In this document: positions 25,769-33,271 of the stretch, in pieces
Position numbering within the stretch: position 1 is the stretch's first letter
Layout of the letters: each line of letters starts with the position of its first letter
DNA from: an uncultured bacterium
GTDB taxonomy: Bacteria; UBP6; UBA1177
Assembly (NCBI GenBank): GCA_905233945.1
Contig: CAJOFY010000008.1
Coordinates: 1 to 47,686, forward strand
Direction: 5' to 3'
DNA: 47,686 nucleotides
The notes under the pieces: model-generated
What the model saw: only the letters and a program-made list of their open reading frames with translations
Told to the model about the DNA's origin: nothing
The model's database searches: none
Position numbers and translations under genes: made by a program

Positions 25769-27349
25769 CTACGATTCTTCTTTTCCTCTGAGGAAACGTC
25801 CGAAAAGGATCATTCCGAGCGGAGAGATGACAGCGACTGCGCCGACCCAGATCCAGATCATGTAGTGATGCGAAATATCGCCGACCTGCAAAGTTTTTTC
25901 ACCTGCTTCGTTCACGATTTCTGTTGCCGGCGTGTAGGCTGAAAGAAGAGCTCCCGACATCCACGCAACGAGAGGCTGTGAGATGAATTTCGGGAGAAGC
26001 GAAAGGCTGAGATAGCTTGCTTCCTGACCTTTCGGCGCGATTTTCGCGGTGTATTCCATAAGTCTCGGCGACCAGATTGCCTCTCCTATCGTGAAAAGAA
26101 CGACAAAAAAGCAGAGGCCGAGACAAATCGCGATCGTTGAAAGCGAAGAACCGTCGGGAAGAGCGAGCCATTTCTGCCAGATGAGCCTGCCGAGGATCGA
26201 ATCGGCGATCGGAGCGTAGAATTCATCGGGAAGAACTACAAAAAATACAGATGCAGCAGAAATAAGAGAGCCGATCGTTATCATTTTGTAAGCGCTCCAC
26301 TTTCTCGTGAGCCATGCTATCGTCGGAACGAAGAAAATTACGATCACGGGGTTCAGAACGCCGTAGATGTTGCCGATTTTTGCCCCTTCGCCCAAAACGC
26401 GGATTCCGTATTTCGGGAATGTGTAGTGAAAATGGTAGAAGACGTAGTTTACGCCCAAAAGTATCGCAAGAAGCGCCATGAACTTCCAGAAAGCCTTCTG
26501 CTTTGCGACATTCACGAAGATCTTGCCTGCATCCGCAAACGAATTTTTTATCGAATCGATGATCGAAAGGAGCATGTTCCCTTCCTTTTTCGCCCTTTCG
26601 TTCTCGATGTGCTTTACAAGTTCTCCGTCGTCGTTGAGGTCGATGTTGTCACGGATTATGGCGACAAAGAAAAGTGTCGGGATGCTGATGAGGAAAGCGA
26701 CAAGAAGGATGAAGCGGTAAGTCGAAATCTCACCCAGAAGCGGGATCGCGATGTTTCCGTATTCGCCGTAAACTTCGCGGATACCGTCAAAAATGAGTCC
26801 GCCCATCGCGAATCCGACGTTCATCAAAGTGTAGAACATCGCGAATCCGAGAGCCGAAGTGTCAGATTTCGTGTATCTTTTGAGTGCGACCGAAATGACC
26901 GGGCTCATAAAAGCGACCGAAACCGCCTGCGGAACAAAGCCGAGAAGCGTGACGACCCAGAAATTGGTCGTGAGGAACAGGAAGAACCTCGAAAATATCG
27001 CGAGAACCGTGCCGATAAGAAGCACTTTCTTGATCCCGACCGCGTCAACAAGCGAACCTACGCCGAAAATAAGGAGCGTATAGGCTAAATTCCATGTTCC
27101 CATGTAGTTTCCAGCCGCGACATCACTGAGTCCAAGATCGCTCGACAGGAACAGAGTGAGCGTCATCAGCATTACCGAATAAGCGGTGTATTCGATGATC
27201 TGCGAAATCGAGACAAACCAGATCTCGCGCGGAGAAGTTTTCAAACCGCGTTTGTAGTTGTAGACGATATAGATAAAATAAACGCAAGCCGCAGCCGCAA
27301 CAGAATAAAGCAGATAAGTTATCCACTGCGGAAATTCAATATAGGACAT
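25769..27349 (-). CDS. Major facilitator superfamily transporter
   Basis: A 526-residue membrane protein with one hydrophobic segment before the MFS core, then two six-helix halves around a charged central loop (~240-270). The A-like loop carries GVGSLVDAVGIKKVLLIG, matching the GxxxDxxGxRxxL pattern. Several segments (FHYTFPKYGIR, EAIWSPRLMEYTAKIAPKGQEASYL) recall proton-dependent peptide transporters, but this is only a resemblance. GGAGG precedes the ATG. It starts 41 nt after the GAPDH stop on the same strand and is probably cotranscribed with it. The substrate is unknown. Confidence 0.8.
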   Translation of the reverse strand: MSYIEFPQWITYLLYSVAAAACVYFIYIVYNYKRGLKTSPREIWFVSISQIIEYTAYSVMLMTLTLFLSSDLGLSDVAAGNYMGTWNLAYTLLIFGVGSLVDAVGIKKVLLIGTVLAIFSRFFLFLTTNFWVVTLLGFVPQAVSVAFMSPVISVALKRYTKSDTSALGFAMFYTLMNVGFAMGGLIFDGIREVYGEYGNIAIPLLGEISTYRFILLVAFLISIPTLFFVAIIRDNIDLNDDGELVKHIENERAKKEGNMLLSIIDSIKNSFADAGKIFVNVAKQKAFWKFMALLAILLGVNYVFYHFHYTFPKYGIRVLGEGAKIGNIYGVLNPVIVIFFVPTIAWLTRKWSAYKMITIGSLISAASVFFVVLPDEFYAPIADSILGRLIWQKWLALPDGSSLSTIAICLGLCFFVVLFTIGEAIWSPRLMEYTAKIAPKGQEASYLSLSLLPKFISQPLVAWMSGALLSAYTPATEIVNEAGEKTLQVGDISHHYMIWIWVGAVAVISPLGMILFGRFLRGKEES

Positions 27350-27390
27350 TTTTACCTCCGGAAAAAGGAGTTGAAAAAAGAGATGTCAAA

Positions 27391-28605
27391 CTATGCAATA
27401 GCTTTTGAAATATAGACGGCAAGTTTCGTCAGGCAGTTTACATAGCTGCCGAGTTCGTTGTCGTACCAGCCGAAAATTTTCGCGTGGGTGACAGGAACGT
27501 TCGACAAAGGCGGAATATCGACGAAACCGGTTCTCGTGTGGGTGTCGTTGCCTTCGATGACGCACGCAGCCATCTTTCCTTTGAGGTCGCTCGAAACATT
27601 CTGTCTTTCCGAAAGATAGAGCAGATCGCGCTGAGCGCCCGCCGAAGCTTCACGGTAAACATTGTTTATGAACTCGCGGGTGATCGTCGGGAAACCGTCC
27701 TTGTCAAGCGGCGTGTGGAAAGTGAGGTTGAGGTTTATGAGGGATACCGTCTGAACCGGAACGCGGACCGAGTCAGCCATAAAACCGATGTTTTTCATTA
27801 CCGGAAGAATGTATTCTAGAGCCTTTGCCGCGCCTGTCGTCGAAAGGATGATGTTGTAGCCGGCAGCTCTGTTTTTGCGGAGATCGCTCGTTCCGCTTTT
27901 GGGAACAGCGTCGAGAACGTTCTGCGAATTTGTCATCGAGTGGATCGTCGACATACTTGCCGTAAGAATTGCCGAAGTCTCCTCGTGATCGAGAAGAGGC
28001 TTCATCATGTGCGCAAGCGCCGTAGTCGTGCAGGATGCAGCTGAAATTATGTGGTGGTTCATCGGATCGAAATTTCTGTGGTTGACGCCGTAAACCATCA
28101 TGACTGCGTCTTCCGGAAGGGTTTTCGATTTTCCTTTGAGTTTGAAGGGAGCCGAAAGAATGACTTTTCTCGCACCGCCTGCAATGTGGCCGCGGAGAGT
28201 GCCGTTAGCCGAAGTTTCATCGCTCGGATCTACGAATTTTCCGGTCGTGTCGATGACGACTCTCGCCCCTTCCTGACCCCACGGAATCTTCTCGGGATTT
28301 CTTTCGCTTCTCAAAAATTTGACCTTTTTGCCGTAGAAGTTGACTTCGCCGTTCGCATCATCCGTGATTTCAATTTCGGGCTCTTTCGTGCTGCCGAAAC
28401 CGAAAAGGAAATTGTGAAGAGTGCCGTAAGTCGAATCATAGATCGCGTAATCGACAAGATCCGTAAGCGATTTGCCGACTTCACGCCCGAGGTTGATGAC
28501 GATTCTGTCAAAATCATCCTTCAGAAGCATGTTCCAAAGTGTAAGTTTTCCGATTCTGCCGAATCCGTTGATTCCGATAGTAGCCTTGCAGTTGATGTCA
28601 ATCAT
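27391..28605 (-). CDS. gap: Glyceraldehyde-3-phosphate dehydrogenase, divergent type
   Basis: Oxidises glyceraldehyde 3-phosphate to 1,3-bisphosphoglycerate in glycolysis. The 404-residue protein is longer than the usual ~335. The Rossmann start is GINGFGRIG (11-19). The catalytic Cys192 lies in SCTTTA instead of the usual SCTTNC, and His222 lies in TIHSMTN. RVPVQTVSL and WYDNELGSY correspond to the RVPTPNVS and WYDNEWGYS blocks. The catalytic pair is thus intact but flanking residues differ. NAD specificity is likely, not shown. A longer frame exists; the ATG at 28605 has CAGGAGGG upstream. It is first in an operon with an MFS gene and diverges from a lipoprotein gene. Confidence 0.88.
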   Translation of the reverse strand: MIDINCKATIGINGFGRIGKLTLWNMLLKDDFDRIVINLGREVGKSLTDLVDYAIYDSTYGTLHNFLFGFGSTKEPEIEITDDANGEVNFYGKKVKFLRSERNPEKIPWGQEGARVVIDTTGKFVDPSDETSANGTLRGHIAGGARKVILSAPFKLKGKSKTLPEDAVMMVYGVNHRNFDPMNHHIISAASCTTTALAHMMKPLLDHEETSAILTASMSTIHSMTNSQNVLDAVPKSGTSDLRKNRAAGYNIILSTTGAAKALEYILPVMKNIGFMADSVRVPVQTVSLINLNLTFHTPLDKDGFPTITREFINNVYREASAGAQRDLLYLSERQNVSSDLKGKMAACVIEGNDTHTRTGFVDIPPLSNVPVTHAKIFGWYDNELGSYVNCLTKLAVYISKAIA

Positions 28606-28645
28606 AACGCCCTCCTGAAAATTGTTAAAAAATCGAAAACACAAT

Positions 28646-28673
28646 ATTTTAAGGATCGCAGTACTTTTTGCAA
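28646..28673 (-). promoter_or_regulatory. Promoter for gap
   Basis: TTGCAA (28668-28673), a 16-nt spacer and TAAAAT (28646-28651) on the minus strand. Confidence 0.65.
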
Positions 28674-28707
28674 ATTTATCGAAAATAATTCAGAAATCAG
28701 TTACTAT

Positions 28708-28735
28708 TTGACAATAAGTCCCATTTTACTATTAT
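28708..28735 (+). promoter_or_regulatory. Promoter for the Cys-module lipoprotein at 28770
   Basis: TTGACA (28708-28713), a 16-nt spacer and TATTAT (28730-28735). It is divergent to the gap promoter, 35 nt apart. Confidence 0.65.
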
Positions 28736-28769
28736 TAAAAGGTTATACTAAGTTTTTTTGGAGGATTAA

Positions 28770-30104
28770 ATGAAAAGATTTTTATCTGCTGCACTTTTGA
28801 TTCTTGCAATGTTTTTCGTTGTTTCATGCGGTGACAGCGAAGATGAAAGCAACCAGCTCGGCGGCTCGTGTTCACTTGAAGGTGCGGAATCGTGCTCGGG
28901 AGACGGAGCGCTGATTCTTGTCTGCAACGATTCTACATGGCAGACGAAAAAGAGCTGCAACCTCAACTTCGGTCAGTATTGCAGACAGACTGCTGACGGC
29001 TCCTACAGCTGCACTGACAGCGGAAACGGCGGGAACGGCGACGGAGGCAACGGCGGCGGGAACAACGACGGAGGCAACGGCGGCGGAGATAACGGCGGCG
29101 AAAATGACGGCGGCGACACAGATACGACACCTGAATCGGACGATAATGATACAACTGATTCCGAGCCGAATGACAATGAACCTGCCGACGACAACGAACC
29201 GAATGACAACGATTCCGGGCAGTCGGACAATGAATCTGCAAACGATAATGACTCCGGCGACAATGATTCCGCACCTGACAACGACTCCGACAATGAGCAG
29301 CTCGGTCCGGTCAATCCCGATCTTCCGGCTCCCGGTGACTGCGCAAATATCATGAAGTGCATGAATTCATGTGAGAGTACAGACACCGATTGTCCGCAGA
29401 ACTGCCTCAATAACGGAACCATTGACGGTAAAGCCCAGTATAACGATTTGTTTACTTGCGGCAACAATCAGTCCTGCAAAAATGATGAAGGAGCCTATCC
29501 CAATGACTGTCTCTGGAATAAGTGCCGTAACGAATATGTTATATGCGGCGGTGCCGGCGATACATTAAAATACAAAGTTCCTTACGGCAAGGTTACCATC
29601 AACGGAACTTTCAACTATCTTCATAACGGAGACGAAGAAGAAAGTGTATATTCCACTCACGTTATCGAAGGTGGCTTCATCACCGGCTCTTTCGGAAACT
29701 ACGAAAGTACTCTTACAAATCTTATAGATGAAGATGCAACTCCTTTTGCCTATGCATCTCTTGAAGACGGAAATATAATGCTTTACCAGAAGCATAACAC
29801 TGATACAGCTTCGCCATTAATCATGATGCTTGTTGAAGCGACCGAACCCGGCACATATACTTTCGGACTTTCTGATTTGAACAGAATTTTCATTGTTGAC
29901 ATGACAGGAGGCACACTGAACTGCTCGCACGCTTTAGGATACGGACCGGTCAACATCACGGCTATCAGCCACGAACTCGGAGACACCACGATCTCATTGA
30001 ACGGTGAAATAGAGCTTTACAGCCTGAAAGCGGCGCCATATTTCGGAGGAGACGCTTCCAATGAACCGGTAAGCAATTTGTGGAAAGCCTGCGAACCGAA
30101 ATAA
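28770..30104 (+). CDS. Lipoprotein: N-terminal six-Cys module, Gly/Asn and Asp/Asn stalk, Cys-rich head
   Basis: A 444-residue lipoprotein with lipobox VVSC (Cys20). Residues ~31-82 are a Cys module (CSLEGAESCS, ILVCNDSTW, KKSCN, YCRQTADG) shared with the lipoproteins at 33272 and 38466. A Gly/Asn-rich tract and an Asp/Asn/Glu/Ser stalk extend to ~190. A second Cys-rich segment (~196-265; CANIMKCMNSC, CPQNCL, LFTCG, CLWNKC) has the spaced-Cys pattern common in secreted Myxococcota/Bradymonadota proteins. The C-terminal ~180 residues look beta-rich (EPGTYTFG, GTLNCSHA) and are not recognised. GGAGG precedes the ATG. It is probably outer-membrane anchored, with Gly at +2. The function is unknown. 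Confidence 0.72.
   Translation: MKRFLSAALLILAMFFVVSCGDSEDESNQLGGSCSLEGAESCSGDGALILVCNDSTWQTKKSCNLNFGQYCRQTADGSYSCTDSGNGGNGDGGNGGGNNDGGNGGGDNGGENDGGDTDTTPESDDNDTTDSEPNDNEPADDNEPNDNDSGQSDNESANDNDSGDNDSAPDNDSDNEQLGPVNPDLPAPGDCANIMKCMNSCESTDTDCPQNCLNNGTIDGKAQYNDLFTCGNNQSCKNDEGAYPNDCLWNKCRNEYVICGGAGDTLKYKVPYGKVTINGTFNYLHNGDEEESVYSTHVIEGGFITGSFGNYESTLTNLIDEDATPFAYASLEDGNIMLYQKHNTDTASPLIMMLVEATEPGTYTFGLSDLNRIFIVDMTGGTLNCSHALGYGPVNITAISHELGDTTISLNGEIELYSLKAAPYFGGDASNEPVSNLWKACEPK
29040..29086 (+). repeat. 20-bp direct repeat in the Gly/Asn tract
   Basis: GACGGAGGCAACGGCGGCGG occurs at 29040-29059 and 29067-29086, in the same frame, encoding Asp-Gly-Gly-Asn-Gly-Gly. Confidence 0.75.
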
Positions 30105-30146
30105 AGTCTAATATTACTAACAGCTTACATAATAATGGAGAACAAC

Positions 30147-31253
30147 TTGTCAGACAACAATTCAGGATCGACCTCAAGACTTATGCAGCTTTGCTTCGGC
30201 TACTTCTTTTTCTACATCATAACGGGTGTCGGAGTTAAATTTTTCCTCAAAACAGGCGACGGATTTCCCGGACTTCCCGGCATGGAATACCTTTTTTACA
30301 GCACTCTCGCTTCGACTGTTCTCGTCACGGCGATTGTCCTCATCCTGCGCTGGTACCGCCTTGATTCGGTCAGAAAAATCACGGTCTGCGGAATAACAAT
30401 GCCGAGCGAACTGCCTTACATCGTTTTTTCGGGTATCTGCACTGCAGTCGTAGTTCCGACAACCACCCTTCTCTACACTTTCGACCATATTTCGGTCATG
30501 GTCGCAATGATAATCATGCGCGGTTCGGTCATCATCATCGGCAGGATCGTCGATGCAATACAGATCAAACAGGGAATCCTGAAGAAAAAAGTCTTCATGG
30601 AAGAAAATATCGCGATGTGCATCGCCCTTTTCGCAGTTCTCATCAAGGCTTTCACAGGCGGCAGCGACGGCAAGGAGAGCCCGTTCTCGTCTATTCCGTT
30701 CATGGTCATTTTCCTGAGCTACATTCTTGCTTACATGTTCAGAATCTATATCATGAACTACTATAAAAACACCCGCACCCGTCCGGCTGAAGAAAAAGCG
30801 GCTAAGAAGGACAACAACAAGGCATTTTTCGCAATCGAGCAGATCGCTTCCTTCACAACGATGCTCCTTGTTACGATCTGCGTTCTCATCGCTGCCGGCA
30901 AATTCGGTGTCACAGGCCCGAGAATCGATCCTTTCTCAAAAGCGTTCTTCAACACTAACTGGGACTGGGCGATCTGGGCAGGAATTGTCGGATGTGCCTA
31001 CGGAATCAACGCGTTCTTCTCGGTTTTCATCTTCATGTTCAAAGGAAGAACGGCGACTTTCGCAAACCTTGCGAACCGTCTGACATCGCTCATCGCCGGA
31101 ACTCTTTCGACAGTCATTTTCGCAGCAGTTTTCGGCGGAAAATATCCGGCACTCATCGACTGGGTATCGCTCGGATTCATCTTCCTCGCAATATGGTTCA
31201 TGGCTAAAGCTGAAAAAAGAAGAAAAGCTGAAATGACAGCTTCAGCCAAATAA
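30147..31253 (+). CDS. Ten-helix membrane protein, possibly EamA/DMT-like
   Basis: A ~368-residue polytopic membrane protein with about ten hydrophobic segments, a charged cytoplasmic loop (~200-215, rich in Lys/Glu) and a Lys/Arg-rich C-terminus. Size and helix number fit drug/metabolite (EamA-like) transporters, and VAMIIMRGSVIIIGR is reminiscent of their conserved half-repeat. No diagnostic motif is seen, so the family call is tentative. An ATG lies at 30135, but GGAG at 30137-30140 sits 6 nt before an in-frame TTG at 30147, which I prefer. It follows the lipoprotein by 42 nt and may be cotranscribed; the next gene is convergent, 9 nt away. Confidence 0.6.
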   Translation: MSDNNSGSTSRLMQLCFGYFFFYIITGVGVKFFLKTGDGFPGLPGMEYLFYSTLASTVLVTAIVLILRWYRLDSVRKITVCGITMPSELPYIVFSGICTAVVVPTTTLLYTFDHISVMVAMIIMRGSVIIIGRIVDAIQIKQGILKKKVFMEENIAMCIALFAVLIKAFTGGSDGKESPFSSIPFMVIFLSYILAYMFRIYIMNYYKNTRTRPAEEKAAKKDNNKAFFAIEQIASFTTMLLVTICVLIAAGKFGVTGPRIDPFSKAFFNTNWDWAIWAGIVGCAYGINAFFSVFIFMFKGRTATFANLANRLTSLIAGTLSTVIFAAVFGGKYPALIDWVSLGFIFLAIWFMAKAEKRRKAEMTASAK

Positions 31254-31262
31254 TTTCCTGGA

Positions 31263-32204
31263 TTATTTATCTGATTTTTCTGAATTTTCTTTTTTTACGG
31301 CAGACTCTTTTTCAACGGCTTCTTCCGCTTTCTTTTTAGCTTCTTCTTCCTTCTTTTTGCCGTACTGCCTGTCACCCTGCGAAGTCGTTTTTACAAGCCT
31401 GTCATTTTCGTCGTAATAGTATTCGCCGCCGTAAACACCTTTCGGGATTTCTTTCACGATTCCGGTTCTGACAAGCTCAGTCAGCTCTTTGTCAGGCGAT
31501 TTTCCGAACTTGTTGTAATATGCCTCCGCAGCCTCGCTTAAAGCCAGAAGGTTGCCGAAATGCTGAAGCTCTTTCTCGAACTGGTCATGCATATATTTAT
31601 CCTTTGCCGTTTCAAGCCGCGCTTTAGTGTACTCATAACCCAGCCTGTAACCGCCGCCCATCGTTGCGATATGATTTACAAGCCAGAGTATCTTCTGCGG
31701 TGCGCTTTTCATGCTTACAGCTTCATACATCAAAGGATAGGCCCTTTCCATATCATTCAGATAGATGAAATAGTTGTAACCCTGATTGAAAACATAGTAA
31801 TAATCGTCCGGATAAAGCTCGTGTCCGAGTCTGAGCAGCGAATTTGCCGATTCAATCGCACTTTCGGTCCTCATGGAAGATATCGCCGCCTCACCGAAAG
31901 GAATTGCATATTCCAGACTAGGATTAAGCGCCATAATAACACGGATCATCTGCTCCAGAAGGAGATAGGTTCCGTCAGTAACATAGTGGCTTCCGTAATA
32001 ATACTGCGATCTTGCAAAGAGAAGATCCGCAGCGAACGCATTCATCCCCAAAAACATTATTTTCGCGACATCCGGCTTAGGATAAGCCGCTATTGTTTCG
32101 ACTTTCGGCCTCTCATTTTCAATAAGATGTTTTCTGACGAAATAAAAAGGAAGAATAGAGGCCGCAATCAGAATTACAGCTATAAGTGTTGACAATTTCT
32201 TCAT
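31263..32204 (-). CDS. Membrane-anchored protein with helical repeat-like region and Lys/Glu tail
   Basis: A 313-residue protein with one N-terminal hydrophobic anchor (MKKLSTLIAVILIAASILPFY, given here only in part as its first 20 residues, 1-20). A soluble helical region follows with segments such as LADLLFARSQYYYGS-type and GYNYFIYLNDMERAYPLMYEAV that resemble TPR-like helices. From ~270 the tail is Lys/Glu/Ala-rich and probably coiled or disordered. The ATG at 32204 overlaps the glycosyltransferase stop as ATGA, with GGAG upstream, so the two are translationally coupled. The role is unknown; the coupling suggests a partner of the glycosyltransferase in envelope glycan or glycolipid work. 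Confidence 0.6.
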   Translation of the reverse strand: MKKLSTLIAVILIAASILPFYFVRKHLIENERPKVETIAAYPKPDVAKIMFLGMNAFAADLLFARSQYYYGSHYVTDGTYLLLEQMIRVIMALNPSLEYAIPFGEAAISSMRTESAIESANSLLRLGHELYPDDYYYVFNQGYNYFIYLNDMERAYPLMYEAVSMKSAPQKILWLVNHIATMGGGYRLGYEYTKARLETAKDKYMHDQFEKELQHFGNLLALSEAAEAYYNKFGKSPDKELTELVRTGIVKEIPKGVYGGEYYYDENDRLVKTTSQGDRQYGKKKEEEAKKKAEEAVEKESAVKKENSEKSDK

Positions 32205-33124
32205 TTTTTTCTCCATTCATCTTTCATTTTTTTGATGTCGTCACGTACACTGACAACAAGTTCCGCCAAAAATCCCATAAAAATGAAAATAAGACCTGAC
32301 AAAAAGAGTCCGAGGCTGAAATAAAGAAGCGGACGCATCCTGAAAACCGGATTTCCGAGAACAAACTGGTCGTAAAGCATCCATGCAACGGTAACAAGCG
32401 ATACCAAAAGCTGGATAAAACCGAAAGAACCGAAAATACGCATCGGCGCCTTGGTAAAAGTGAGTATGAACTTGACGGCAATCGAATCAAAAAAAGAAAT
32501 CGGAATCCTTTTCAGCCCGAAATGGCTGTGCCCGCTTTTGCGTTTATGCCACATAACAGGAACTTCGACTGCGTTGTAGCCTTTTGCATGGAGAATCTGC
32601 ACAATGAAACGGTGCCAGTCGCTTCTAAGCTCCAGATCTTCGAGACATTCGCGCCGGAAAGCCTTTATCCAGTTCATGTCGCTCAAAGTTATCCCGAACA
32701 AAAAACGGCTGATTTCATTATAAATTTTTGACAAAAAGACTTTAAATTCCCTTCTTTTCATCCTGTTTCCGCAGACAATATCGACACCTGGCTCAAACGC
32801 TTTGAGAAGAGCCGGAATATCCTCATCAGGATACGATTCCAGATCTGCCGGCAGAAAAACTATGATTTCGCCGCGGCATTCCTTGAAACCGGTGTTCATC
32901 GCCTCGGTAAGTCCCCGGTTTTTTCTGTGTCTGAAAAGCCTGACCCACGGTTTTTCCTTCATCGCGCTTTCAACAACAGCTGCTCCATTGTCAGTAGAGC
33001 CGTCGTCGACAAAAATCAGCTCGACATCAACTCCTGCCGCAATAGCGCCTTTTTCCGTTCTTTCTATGATTTCATTAAGATTTTTTTCCTCGTTGCAGAA
33101 AGGAATAAAAACCGAAACAAGCAT
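32201..33124 (-). CDS. Family 2 glycosyltransferase, polyprenyl-phosphate sugar transferase type
   Basis: A 307-residue GT2 enzyme. The GT-A core has VDDGSTD (~40-46), a PADLES metal-binding region and a WHKRKSGHSHFG block. Two C-terminal transmembrane helices (~228-250 and ~262-288) follow. This is the layout of DPM1/GtrB-like enzymes that load a sugar from a nucleotide donor onto undecaprenyl or dolichyl phosphate at the inner membrane. The ATG at 33124 has GGAG 8 nt upstream; the longer frame was rejected. The downstream membrane protein overlaps by four bases. The sugar is unknown. Confidence 0.85.
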   Translation of the reverse strand: MLVSVFIPFCNEEKNLNEIIERTEKGAIAAGVDVELIFVDDGSTDNGAAVVESAMKEKPWVRLFRHRKNRGLTEAMNTGFKECRGEIIVFLPADLESYPDEDIPALLKAFEPGVDIVCGNRMKRREFKVFLSKIYNEISRFLFGITLSDMNWIKAFRRECLEDLELRSDWHRFIVQILHAKGYNAVEVPVMWHKRKSGHSHFGLKRIPISFFDSIAVKFILTFTKAPMRIFGSFGFIQLLVSLVTVAWMLYDQFVLGNPVFRMRPLLYFSLGLFLSGLIFIFMGFLAELVVSVRDDIKKMKDEWRKK

Positions 33125-33156
33125 TTGAAACTCCAAGCAAAACAATAAACCCGCTG

Positions 33157-33184
33157 ATTTTATTCACCTTCACCTCTGCTTCAA
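33157..33184 (-). promoter_or_regulatory. Promoter for the glycosyltransferase pair
   Basis: TTGAAG (33179-33184), a 16-nt spacer and TAAAAT (33157-33162) on the minus strand, then CAGCGGGTTT. Confidence 0.6.
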
Positions 33185-33209
33185 GTTTTTTGTGCTTTAA
33201 TAATAAAAC

Positions 33210-33237
33210 TTGTAATTAAAATGCTTTTCCCTATTAT
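33210..33237 (+). promoter_or_regulatory. Promoter for the DUF1566 lipoprotein at 33272
   Basis: TTGTAA (33210-33215), a 16-nt spacer and TATTAT (33232-33237). The spacer ATTAAAATGCTTTTCC is nearly repeated in the promoter at 35490-35517. Confidence 0.6.
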
Positions 33238-33271
33238 TGCCACGTTCGATTTTTTGTATGCGAGGTGTTTT

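Noticed and set aside
29000-29120. Gly/Asn tract as a phase-variable repeat causing frameshifts
   Set aside because: Repeat units are multiples of three and imperfect, so they change length but not frame.
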